The position numbers and the translations under genes are program-made. The notes under the pieces are model-generated. The model was not told the origin of the DNA and searched no databases. It was given only the letters and a program-made list of their open reading frames with translations. 64,000 nucleotides of DNA from Paraburkholderia tropica (GTDB lineage: Bacteria > Pseudomonadota > Gammaproteobacteria > Burkholderiales > Burkholderiaceae), in NCBI RefSeq assembly GCF_900109265.1, contig NZ_FNZM01000006.1, positions 124,001 through 188,000 on the forward strand. Reading direction: 5' to 3'. Positions 52,718 through 61,446 of this stretch are shown here, one piece after another; the first letter of the stretch is position 1, and every line of letters begins with the position of its first letter.

Positions 52718-55170
52718 GCGTGAATCCGTCCACCAATCCGTCGAACAATCCGCCAACCAATCCGCCCACCGATTGCGCGCGCGAGCCGATCCACCTGCCC
52801 GGCAGCATCCAGCCCCACGGCTATCTGGCGAGTCTCGACGACGCGGGCCGCATCGCGCAGCTCAGCGCCAATTGCGGCGCGCTCGCGGGCACCACGGCCG
52901 ACGCGCTGGTCGGCGCGCCGCTCGCGCGGCTCGTCGGCGAACCAGCGGCGCAGGCCGCGCGCGAAGCGCTGGCCGCGCCGGGCTCGGACGGCGCGCCGCA
53001 ACTCGTCGGCACCATCGACGATCCACGCGGCGGCGAACGCGCGCCGCTCGCCGTGGTCGCGCATCGCTACGACGGCGTCGCCATCGTCGAACTCGAACCG
53101 GCGCTCGGCACCGGCGACGTGTTCTCCTCGCTCTACCCGCTCGTGCGCACCTTCCTGCACGCGCTGCAAGCGAGCCCGGGCGTCGAGGAACTCGCGCGCC
53201 TCGCCGCCGGCGAAGTCAAGCGCATCACCGGCTACGGACGCACGCTGGTATACGGTTTCGACGAAGCGGGCAACGGCCACGTGATCGCCGAAGCGCTGGC
53301 CCCCGGCTACGCCTCGTATCTCGATCAGCGCTTTCCGGCCGCCGACATTCCGGCCCAGGCGCGCGCGCTCTATGTGCAGAACCGCATCCGTCTGATCGCC
53401 GACGCCGACTACGCGAGCGTGCCGCTCGTGCCGCCGCTGCATCCGGCCACGGGCCGACCGACCGATCTCACGTGGTCGTCGCTGCGCAGCGTTTCGCCCG
53501 TGCACGTGCAGTACATGAAGAACATGGGCACCGGTTCGTCGATGTCGATGTCGATCGTGGTGCGCGGCAAACTCTGGGGCCTGATTTCCTGCCATCACGC
53601 CAGCGCGCGCCTGCCCGCCTTCGAAGTGCGCGCCGCCTGCGAGCACATCGCGCAGATGCTCTCGCTGCAGATCGAGGCGCGCGAGGACGGCGCTCAGGCC
53701 GAGTACGGTCTCGCGCTGCGCCGCCGTCTCTCGCGCCTGCTCGCGAGCATGGCCAACAGCGAGCACTTCGTGAGCGCACTCGCGGCCGAGCCGCACGAAC
53801 TGCTCGCGCTCACGGGCGCGAGCGGCGCGGCCATCGTGTTCGACGGACGCATCGTCACGGTGGGCGTCACGCCCGACAAAACACAGATCGAGCAGATCCT
53901 CAACTGGCTCGACAATCAGCATGGCGACGTCTACGCGAGCGAACAACTCGCGCAGGAGACAGGCACCGCGTTTCATCACGACGCGGCGGGCATGCTCGCC
54001 GTGTCGATCTCGCGGCTCTTTCGCAATTACGTGATCTGGTTCCGTCCCGAGGTCGTGCGCGCGCTCAAGTGGGCCGGCGATCCGCGCACGAAGCTCGCGC
54101 CGTCCGGCACGGCAACGACGCCCGCGCAGGCGCTCTCGCCGCGCGCGAGCTTCGACGTCTGGACCGAGATCGTGCGCGAACGCTCGCTGCCATGGCGCGC
54201 CGCCGAAATCGAAATCGCCCGTGAATTCCGCGCCGCGCTGCTCGACATCGTGCTGCGCCGCGCCGAAGAACTCGCGCAGCTCGCGCTCGAACTGGGCCGC
54301 GCGAACGAGGAACTCGAAGGCTTCTCGTACACGGTCTCGCACGATCTGCGCGCGCCGCTGCGCCATATCGCCGGATTCGCCGATCTGCTCGCGCAAACCG
54401 AAGCCGACGCGCTCTCCACGCGCGGACGCCATTTCGTCGAGCGCATCGCGGCGTCGGCGCGTTTCGGCGGCAAGCTCGTCGACGATCTGCTCGCGTTCTC
54501 GCACATGGGGCGCGCCGCGCTGCACAAGCAAGCCGTCGATCTGAACCGGCTCGTCAAGGAACTGATCGCCGATCAGCAGCGCGAACATCCCGCGCGCGCA
54601 ATCGACTGGCGCGTCGCCACGCTCTGCACGCTCACGGCCGATCCCGTGCTGCTGCACGTCGTGCTGCGCAATCTGATCGACAACGCCGTGAAGTTCACGA
54701 GCACGCGCACGGAAGACGACGCGCCCGCGCTGATCGAAATCGGCTGCGCGCCGGGCGAAGGCGATTTCGCCGATCACGACATCGTGTTCGTGCGCGACAA
54801 CGGCGTGGGCTTCGACGCGCGCTATGTCGACAAGCTGTTCGGCGTGTTCCAGCGCCTGCATCGCGTCGAGGAATTCGAGGGCACGGGCATCGGACTTGCT
54901 AGTGTCAAACGGATCGTCGAACGCCACGGCGGCCGCGCGTGGGCGACGAGCGAATTGAACGTGGGCACCACGGTGTCGTTCGCGATCCCGCGCGTGGCGC
55001 TCGCGCCATCCGCACAGGGAACACACTCCGCGGAATCGGTACAAAGCGGCGCACAAAGCAGCGCCCAAAGCGGCGCGAAACGCGGAGAATCGGCGGCCGC
55101 AGCGGTCGCGCGGCTCGCGTCCGTCACGCCGGGCGCGCAACCGTTTCGCAACGTGCGCAAGCCGGACTAG
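52714..55170 (+). CDS. bphP: bacteriophytochrome histidine kinase
   Basis: 818 aa red/far-red light sensor kinase. The order is PAS (about 20-120), GAF (about 135-310), PHY (about 320-500), HisKA, HATPase_c. The chromophore cysteine is Cys21 in DCAREPIHLPGSIQPHG. The GAF domain has Asp211 in FPAADIPAQAR and His264 in SPVHVQYM. The PHY tongue has PRASFDVW (Pro476). The H-box is SHDLRAPLRHI (His543) and the G-boxes are VRDNGVGFD and GTGIGLAS. All residues for biliverdin binding and phosphorylation are present. The start ATG overlaps the glgX stop by four bases. Both ends carry 12-bp tandem repeats. A heme oxygenase for chromophore synthesis lies 3 kb away, and a CheY-like regulator follows directly. 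Confidence 0.95.
52723..52770 (+). repeat. 12-bp tandem repeat at the 5' end of bphP
   Basis: Four adjacent copies of AATCCGYCNAMC encode Asn-Pro-Ser/Pro-Thr/Asn units just before the chromophore-binding cysteine. The unit is in frame, so changes in copy number would alter only linker length. Confidence 0.8.
55041..55076 (+). repeat. 12-bp tandem repeat near the 3' end of bphP
   Basis: Three adjacent copies of MCAAAGCRGCGC encode Gln-Ser-(Gly/Ser)-Ala units in the low-complexity tail behind the ATPase domain. In frame; copy change would alter tail length only. Confidence 0.8.
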
Positions 55171-55244
55171 CCGCGCTCATCGATCAACCTGCAACCCTGC
55201 CCTACCCAACGCGCCTAGAGGCGCCGGAGAAAGAGGATACCGTC

Positions 55245-55682
55245 GTGCTAAGACCCATTCTGCTCGTGGAAGACAATCCGAACGATATCGAGCTCACCCT
55301 GATCGCGCTTGAAAAAGCGCGCCTTGCGAACCCGGTGGTTGCGCTGCGCGATGGCGCGGAAGCGCTCGACTACCTGCGCCGCGAAGGTCAGTGGGCCGAT
55401 CGCCTCGACGAAAACCCCGCCGTCATTCTGCTCGACAAGAAATTGCCGAAGCTCGACGGTCACGAAGTGCTGAAGGTCGTGCGCGAGAACGCGCATCTGC
55501 GGCGCATTCCGGTGGTCATGCTGACCTCGTCGCGCGAAGAAAAAGATCTGCTGCGCAGCTACGATCTGGGCGTCAACGCCTACGTGGTGAAGCCCGTGGA
55601 GTTCGACGACTTCATGGATGCGATCAACGACCTCGGCGTCTTCTGGGCCGTGCTCAACGAGCCGCCGCCTTATTCGCGCTGA
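55245..55682 (+). CDS. single-domain response regulator (Rcp1-like)
   Basis: 145 aa receiver without output domain. It has the acidic pocket LVEDNPND (Asp10), phospho-acceptor Asp64 in VILLDKKLPKLDG, Thr in VVMLTSSREEKD and Lys in YVVKPVEFDDF. The start is GTG at 55245, with AGAGG nine bases upstream; no ATG fits. The pattern LVEDNPNDIELTLIALEKARLAN is that of phytochrome-associated regulators of the Rcp1 type. It lies 74 bp after bphP on the same strand and is the obvious phosphate acceptor of that kinase. The phosphate may then pass to an Hpt or output kinase elsewhere. Confidence 0.9.
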   Translation: MLRPILLVEDNPNDIELTLIALEKARLANPVVALRDGAEALDYLRREGQWADRLDENPAVILLDKKLPKLDGHEVLKVVRENAHLRRIPVVMLTSSREEKDLLRSYDLGVNAYVVKPVEFDDFMDAINDLGVFWAVLNEPPPYSR

Positions 55683-55721
55683 TCGTCGCGCTGAATTGCG
55701 CATTGACGTGCGCGCCGGTCC

Positions 55722-56090
55722 TCACAGATCGGAATGCTTCTTCGCGTTGCCCTTCGCTTTCTCGACCGGATAGCGCGTTTCGTTCACGCGCACCTTGTCG
55801 GCGGCCGCCTTCACGAGATCGAACCCCGCCGTGTGCGCGGTCAGCAGCAAGTAGATGAAGACGTCCGCGCATTCCTGTTCGAGATGGGCGCGCGCGGCGG
55901 GATCGGCTAGCATGGCGGCGATCTGCGCATCGTCTTTCCATTGGATGGTTTCGAGCAACTCGCCCGCTTCGATGCTGGTCGACACGATCAGATTGCGCAG
56001 CGTATGAAACTGCTGCCAGTCGCGCGCCTCGCGAAACGCGAGCACCTGCTTGATGAGCGCGTCGAGCGGCGTGGAAGTGGAATCGTTCAT
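55722..56090 (-). CDS. MazG-like nucleotide pyrophosphohydrolase
   Basis: 122 aa all-alpha NTP pyrophosphatase of the MazG/RS21-C6 superfamily, which hydrolyses non-canonical or excess nucleoside triphosphates to monophosphates. The signature EAGELLETIQW followed by ECADVFIYLLLTAHTAGFDL gives the E-x3-E...E-x2-D metal-binding pattern. The start ATG at 56090 (MNDSTSTPLD) is preferred over one seven codons upstream. It is convergent with the phytochrome response regulator. A functional link to the light genes is not evident; it may be a house-cleaning gene caught between them. Confidence 0.85.
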   Translation of the reverse strand: MNDSTSTPLDALIKQVLAFREARDWQQFHTLRNLIVSTSIEAGELLETIQWKDDAQIAAMLADPAARAHLEQECADVFIYLLLTAHTAGFDLVKAAADKVRVNETRYPVEKAKGNAKKHSDL

Positions 56091-56147
56091 GTCGGTGGCG
56101 TCAGGGAGCAATGCGGTGCGGCGATTTTACCGCTGCATTCAGCGCTT

Positions 56148-57857
56148 TCACCGATACCGCGGCATCGTCACCACGAACGTCGCGCCCTTGCCCACACCGT
56201 CGCTATGCGCGCGAATCGAGCCGCCATGCAGGCGCACGATGCTGCGTGCGAGCCATAGTCCGAGCCCGAGTCCGGACACGCGTCCGCTGCCGGCCGCCTG
56301 ATAGAAGCGTTCGAAAATGCGTTCGAGCACGTCGGCGCCGATGCCGCGCCCCGTGTCGCGCACGCAAAGCTCGGCGTGCTCGCCGTGCACGCGCACGCTC
56401 ACCGTAATCTCGCCCGCCTCGGTGAACTTCAGCGCATTCGACACGAGATTCCAGATGACCTGGCGCACGCGTTTTTCATCGGCCATCACGACGCAGGAAT
56501 CGAGGTCGTCGGCGACGAGGCGCACGCCTTTTTCCTCGATGCGCATGCGCATGTCCTCGGCGATATTGCCCGCGAGCGCGCCCAGATCGACGGGCGCGAG
56601 TTCGATCGACAGCTTGCCGGTGGCGATCGCGCCGCTGTCGAGCAGATCGTCGACCATCAGCGCGAGCTGACGCGCATTGCGTTCGATGACCGTACCCGCG
56701 CGCGCCATGTGCGCGACATCGGCCGAGCGTTGCAGCAGCGTCGCCCACGACTGGATCGCGCCCAGCGGCGAGCGCAGTTCGTGGCTCACGGCCGCCACGA
56801 AATGATCCATCGCGCGCGTGGCCTCTTCGCTGCGCTCGCGCGCGGCGCGCTCGGTCACGGCGGCGGCCTGATGTTCAAGCTCGGACTCCTTGCGCATCGA
56901 AATATCGAGCGCGAGCCCGATGATCGACACCGCCGCGGGCGGCGCGTTCTCCTGCTCGCTGTACTCGATGGTTTCGCTGCCGCGCGGACGCGTGGCGCGC
57001 AACAGAATCCAGCGTCGCTGCCGGTTCGGCCAGGTCACGCGGAAATCGACTTCCACGGGCGTATCGGTATGGCGCGCGGCGTCGAACGCGCTGCGCACGC
57101 GCTCGCGATGTTCCTCGTCGATCAATTCCTCGAACAGCCGCCGTTCGGTGATGGTTGCCACACCCGGCAGACCCAGCAGCGTCTTGAACTGCTCGTTGCA
57201 GGTGAATACGCCCGTGCGCGTCTGCAGTTCCCACGCGCCCACGCTCGCGAATGCCAGCGCGTGCTGAAGCTGTTCCTGCTGCATGCGCAACTGCTCGTTG
57301 GCTTCGTCCACCAGCACCTGTCGCAGGCGCGCCTGCGAGCGCAGCTTGGCGCGCTCGCGCTGCTCGCGCGCCTCCTCTTCCATGCGTTCGGTGATGTCGT
57401 GCACGCAAAGCCCGTAGAGCGCCTCGCCGCGCGCGGTGCGCATGAGCGTCGCGCGCACCTGCCAGTAGCGCGGCACGAGCGCGCCGTTGCCGCCGAGCGC
57501 GAGGTCGTAGCGGATCGGCGGGGCAAGACGGCTTTCGCCTGGCGCGCCGTCGGCGAGCAGGCTCTCGAGCCACTGGCGGCGCGCCTCGCGCTGTGCCGTG
57601 GACCCCGCCTGGTTGATCGTGTAGATCGAGCGGCCGACGATAGCTTCGCGCTCGCACGCGACGAGCGCCAGATAGGCGCGGTTGGCCGCGACGACGGTGG
57701 CCTCGGCGTCGAGGATCAGCCAGGCGTCGGGCAGCGCCTCGAAGATGTCGGCGACGTCGAGCAGCGCGCCGGTCTCCGGCGCGGCGGACGCTGTCATTGA
57801 ATCGGCCACTGAATCAGCCATCGACCCGGCCATCGGCCCCGCAGCGGACTCGCGCAT
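56148..57857 (-). CDS. PAS-domain sensor histidine kinase
   Basis: 569 aa soluble kinase. PAS 1 is at about residues 35-165 (DIFEALPDAWLILDAEATVVAANRAYLALV). A coiled coil of about 40 residues follows, then PAS 2 to about 325 (ALAFASVGAWELQTRTGVFTCNEQFKTLLG). HisKA has FVAAVSHELRSPLGAIQSWATLL. The ATPase domain has VIWNLVSNALKFTEAG, DTGRGIG and GLGLGLWLARSIV. There are no membrane segments. The start ATG at 57857 lies 23 bp after the heme oxygenase stop, so the two form an operon. No receiver domain is attached; it could share the CheY-like regulator with the phytochrome. The input signal is unknown. Confidence 0.88.
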   Translation of the reverse strand: MRESAAGPMAGSMADSVADSMTASAAPETGALLDVADIFEALPDAWLILDAEATVVAANRAYLALVACEREAIVGRSIYTINQAGSTAQREARRQWLESLLADGAPGESRLAPPIRYDLALGGNGALVPRYWQVRATLMRTARGEALYGLCVHDITERMEEEAREQRERAKLRSQARLRQVLVDEANEQLRMQQEQLQHALAFASVGAWELQTRTGVFTCNEQFKTLLGLPGVATITERRLFEELIDEEHRERVRSAFDAARHTDTPVEVDFRVTWPNRQRRWILLRATRPRGSETIEYSEQENAPPAAVSIIGLALDISMRKESELEHQAAAVTERAARERSEEATRAMDHFVAAVSHELRSPLGAIQSWATLLQRSADVAHMARAGTVIERNARQLALMVDDLLDSGAIATGKLSIELAPVDLGALAGNIAEDMRMRIEEKGVRLVADDLDSCVVMADEKRVRQVIWNLVSNALKFTEAGEITVSVRVHGEHAELCVRDTGRGIGADVLERIFERFYQAAGSGRVSGLGLGLWLARSIVRLHGGSIRAHSDGVGKGATFVVTMPRYR

Positions 57858-57880
57858 GATGCGTCGACGCCCGGCAGCGC

Positions 57881-58579
57881 TCAGGCCGCGACCACGCGCG
57901 CGGCGGGCGCGACGGTGTCCAGCGACGATGGCGGCAGCAGCGCGATGAGCCGGTCGAAAGCGGCCCGCGCACCCGCGCAGGCGCGGTCGACCGCGACGGG
58001 CGTATGCACTTCGCGCCGCATGGCCGCCACGAAGGCGTGCCAGCGCGGACCGGGCGCGTTGCCGTCGCCGCTCAGATAGTCGAGCGGATGCGGCGCGAAG
58101 GCCGGCGCGTGCTTGCGCAGCAGCACCGCGCCGCCCAGTTGCGAGCCTTCGATCACGTAACACGCGCCCCAGCGCCACGCGGCGTCGGCGGCGAGCGCGG
58201 CGGATACCGCCGATACGACGGGCGGCACGGCGCGCACGCCGGATTGCGCGTGAACGCGGGCTTCGGCGAGTTCGTCGGTCGTGTCCTGCGGACGCAGCGC
58301 CGGATGTGCGAGGTCGCGCTCGATCAGCGTCAGACGCGCGATTTGCGGCAGGCTCGCGGCGTCCTGCGGGCCGTCGGCGAAACGCTGCAGCCACGCTTCG
58401 AGCGGCGCGAGCCAGTCGCGCAGCACTTCGAGGTGCAGACGGTAATGGGCGAGCGAGGGCGCGCCCACGGCGAGCGGCATCGCCCGCTCGACGGCCTCGT
58501 GGCGCGCGGCGGTTGCGAGGCGCAGAGCGCCGAGGACATCGACGAACGAGGATTCGGTGGCGGATCGGATAGCGGTCAC
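57881..58579 (-). CDS. bphO: biliverdin-producing heme oxygenase
   Basis: 232 aa HemO/BphO-type heme oxygenase that opens heme to biliverdin IX-alpha, CO and iron, giving the phytochrome chromophore. The proximal histidine is His27 in TAARHEAVERAMPL, and the distal glycine-rich helix shows as YVIEGSQLGGAVLLRKH. The start is put at GTG 58579 (VTAIRSATESS) with a weak AGGA upstream. A more distal ATG at 58633 would add 18 residues including four cysteines (MLGRCCACFACLAYQD), which is not usual for the family. The gene is co-directional with the PAS kinase and in the same neighbourhood as bphP, on the other strand. Confidence 0.88.
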   Translation of the reverse strand: MTAIRSATESSFVDVLGALRLATAARHEAVERAMPLAVGAPSLAHYRLHLEVLRDWLAPLEAWLQRFADGPQDAASLPQIARLTLIERDLAHPALRPQDTTDELAEARVHAQSGVRAVPPVVSAVSAALAADAAWRWGACYVIEGSQLGGAVLLRKHAPAFAPHPLDYLSGDGNAPGPRWHAFVAAMRREVHTPVAVDRACAGARAAFDRLIALLPPSSLDTVAPAARVVAA

Positions 58580-58911
58580 GGTCGGGTCCTGATAAGCGAG
58601 ACAAGCAAAACAAGCACAACAACGGCCAAGCATGATGACATTCGGGCGATGATCGCCGGCGGCATCGGTCTGCATTGGGGTCTGCATCATACCGGCGCGA
58701 CGCGGCCTTGCGTGTCTGGCGCGCCCCAATTATCGCGCTGCCGGCACGATCGTGCGTGGACGCACGCAAGCGCGTCAGCAGATCGTCGGTGGGGAGATGC
58801 GCAGGTTTTGTGCCCGGGCGGGCGCAGCGTGAAGGCGTGTGAAAGACAGGCGACAGGGGAACATGCGCGAAGATCGTCGCGCGACGCGACTCGAAACGAC
58901 GAAAGCGGAAA
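58580..58911. other. 332-bp intergenic region between cyclase and heme oxygenase
   Basis: Probably holds the bphO promoter and the 5' end of its message. The alternative bphO start at 58633 falls inside it. I see no other gene and no operator I can name. Confidence 0.5.
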
Positions 58912-60792
58912 CTACGAAAGCGACACCACCGGCGAGCGTCCGGCTTCGCCGCCCGCTTCCGCCACCGGCGCGCAGCCGAGCCGCCAGGTATTGCGCCCGG
59001 CGCGCTTGGCCTCGTACATCGCCGTATCGGCGATCGCGAGCAGATCGGCGGCCGCCACGCTCGCATCGTGGATCGCCACGCCCACGCTCGCGCTGGCCTC
59101 CACCCGCATGCCGCCCGTCACGAACGGCCGGGCGAGCGCGCCGCAGATCGCCTGCGCGATGCGCCCGGCGTCGCGCGCGTCGGCCACGCCGCGGCTCACC
59201 ACCACGAATTCGTCGCCGCCGAGACGGCTCACGAAATCGCCCGCGCGCACAGTCGCGCCCAGCCGCTGCGCGGCCTCGCGCAACAGCGCGTCGCCGGCAT
59301 CGTGGCCGTGACGATCGTTGATGCCCTTCAGGCCGTCGAGATCGACGAAAAACACCGCGAAGCAGCACGTTCCCGCGTGCGTGGCCGCCAGTTCCTCATC
59401 GAGCGCGCGACGGTTCGCGAGCCCCGTGAGCGCATCGACCAGCGCGCGCTCGCGCAGATGCTGCTCGGTGCGGCGCTGCTCCGTCACGTCGTGCGACATC
59501 ACGTAAAAACCCGTCACCACGCCGTCGCGCTTCGCCGGAATATAGGTCGTGCACCAGACGCGTTCCTCGTCCTCGCGATACCGCACCTCGCTGCACGTCA
59601 CGCGTTCGCCCGCGAGCGCACGCGAGAAGTATGGCTGCAACTGCGCGAGCACGTCGGGCCGCAGCGTTTGCGCCACGTTCGCCCCCACCTCGCCCGGCGC
59701 GCGCGGCCCGAGCACGCGCTTGAACGTCTCGTTGTAGAAGCGATAACGCAGTTCGCGGTCCACCACGGCGATCAGCACGGGCAGATTGTCGGTGATGGTC
59801 TGCAGCGCGTCGCGGCTGCGGCGCAGTTCGGCGGTGCGTTCGCGCACGCGTTCCTCGAGTTCCGCGTGATAGTTGCGCAGCGCTTCCTCGCTGCGCTTGC
59901 GGCTGTCGATGTCCTGCACGGCGGCGATGAAATGCGCGGGCACGCCCGCCGCGTCGCGCAGCAGCGTGACGGCGAGATTCACCCAGATCGCCGTGCCGTC
60001 GGGACGCACGTAACGCTTTTCGGTCGTATAGGTCGACTGCTTGCCCGCGAGCAATTCGGACGCGAGCGCCACGTCGGCGGCCACGTCGGCGGGATGCGTG
60101 ACGTCGGCGAAGGTGAGCTTGCGCAGCGATGCCTCGTCGTAGCCCGTGATCTCCGAAAAGGTCTGGTTGACGTCGAGAAAGCGGCCGTCGAGCGCGACCA
60201 GCGCGTTGCCGATCGGCGTTTCCCGGAACACGGTCGTGAAGCGCGCCTCGCTGATCGCGAGCGAGCGGCGGTCGCGTTCGTGCGCCGTGCGCGAGCGGAT
60301 CAGCTTGCGACGCACTTCGAGTTCGCGCTCGACGAGCTGCGCGTAGTCGGCGAGCGTTTCCACCTCCGCGATGTCGAACGCGCGCGGCGCGCTGTCGATC
60401 AGACAGAGCGTGCCGACCACCTGGCCATCGGCGAGACGCAGCGGCGCGCCCGCATAGAAGCGGATATGCGGCGCGCCCAGCACGAGCGGATTGTCGAGAA
60501 AGCGCTCGTCGTCGAGCGCGTCCTCGACCACGAGCGGACGCTTGCTCAATACCGCGTGCGCGCAGAACGACATGCTGCGCGGCGTTTCGCAGGCGGCGAT
60601 GCCGTAATGCGACTTGAACCACTGGCGGTCTTCGTCGACCAGCGAGACCAGCACGATCGGCACGCGAAACGCCCGCGCGGCGAGGCGCGCGATGCGGTCG
60701 AACGCCTCCTCCGGTTCGGAGTCGAGAATATCGAGCCGTTGCAGCGCGCGCAGGCGGACGTCCTCGTCGAGCGGAAGCGGAGCAGTGATCAT
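58912..60792 (-). CDS. diguanylate cyclase, GAF-PAS-PAS-GGDEF
   Basis: 626 aa soluble protein from ATG at 60792. GAF spans about 20-165 (RLQRLDILDSEPEEAFDRIARL-type start; SFCAHAVLSKRPLVVEDALDDERFLDNP). PAS 1 is at about 190-310 (FRETPIGNALVALDGRFLDVNQTF), PAS 2 at about 340-460 (ITDNLPVLIAVVDRELRYRFYNETFKRVLG). The GGDEF domain spans about 465-610 with active site RLGGDEFVVVSRG. The product inhibition site RxxD is present as RAGD five residues before the motif. It should synthesise c-di-GMP and be feedback-inhibited. It lies near the phytochrome set and the motility gene motA, so a role in light- or redox-linked control of sessility is plausible. The GAF ligand is not known. Confidence 0.9.
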   Translation of the reverse strand: MITAPLPLDEDVRLRALQRLDILDSEPEEAFDRIARLAARAFRVPIVLVSLVDEDRQWFKSHYGIAACETPRSMSFCAHAVLSKRPLVVEDALDDERFLDNPLVLGAPHIRFYAGAPLRLADGQVVGTLCLIDSAPRAFDIAEVETLADYAQLVERELEVRRKLIRSRTAHERDRRSLAISEARFTTVFRETPIGNALVALDGRFLDVNQTFSEITGYDEASLRKLTFADVTHPADVAADVALASELLAGKQSTYTTEKRYVRPDGTAIWVNLAVTLLRDAAGVPAHFIAAVQDIDSRKRSEEALRNYHAELEERVRERTAELRRSRDALQTITDNLPVLIAVVDRELRYRFYNETFKRVLGPRAPGEVGANVAQTLRPDVLAQLQPYFSRALAGERVTCSEVRYREDEERVWCTTYIPAKRDGVVTGFYVMSHDVTEQRRTEQHLRERALVDALTGLANRRALDEELAATHAGTCCFAVFFVDLDGLKGINDRHGHDAGDALLREAAQRLGATVRAGDFVSRLGGDEFVVVSRGVADARDAGRIAQAICGALARPFVTGGMRVEASASVGVAIHDASVAAADLLAIADTAMYEAKRAGRNTWRLGCAPVAEAGGEAGRSPVVSLS

Positions 60793-61446
60793 GTCGGTGT
60801 CTCGCAGTGGCGAACGCGTCACGCGCGACGCCTCGGTCGGTTCTCGATACACGTTAACGGCAAGCGCGCGCTAAACCTGACCCCAGCGCTGACACCGGCG
60901 CGCGACGTCTCGCTCTCCCCTACTTTTCCCGGTAAATACTGAATAAAAAGCGCACGCCCGTGCGATGAAAATACCGCTGCGGGTTCGGGCGGAGATGCGG
61001 GTATCTCCGCATCAAGCGCGGCGCGTGGCAGCGAAGCCAATCGCGCGATATCGCTCCATTCATCGGCGTTCGGCAATTTATTTCCATTGATACGGATACC
61101 TGATTAATTATCCGACTCCTGATGATCGATCCCCCGAAAAAAAACTCACAGGACGACTTCAGCAACGTGCGGCGCCGCCGTAAAAATGGCCAAGCTTCAT
61201 GTTCGCGTAATCATCATGAGATCACTCACTCAGGCTGCAAAATTTACTTCGCCCGCTTCGTGGGCCAGCGCCGCGCGCCTCGCGGGCAGCCGCACCTCGG
61301 CGGCCCGTGCGAGCGCCGCGCCGCGCGCACGCCGCGCCGCTGCATGGCGCGGCCACGGCATTGGCGCCGCCACCAATTTCGCCACGCGTCGTCTGCTTGC
61401 GCGTCAGCGCACCTGCCGCGCTTGAGGATCATCGAGACGAACGCCT
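60793..61446. other. 654-bp intergenic region between two c-di-GMP genes
   Basis: Divergent promoter region. AT-rich around 61060-61130. It contains an inverted repeat CGGATA (61093-61098) and TATCCG (61109-61114) with a ten-base spacer, a possible operator. Several short reading frames (for example 61186-61425) are Ala/Arg-rich with no similarity I can see and are not called. flhDC, often next to motA in this group, is not here. Confidence 0.5.

Noticed and set aside
61186..61425. 79-codon frame upstream of the GGDEF-EAL gene
   Set aside because: Ala/Arg/Ser-rich low-complexity translation without signal or domain; several overlapping frames are equally open.
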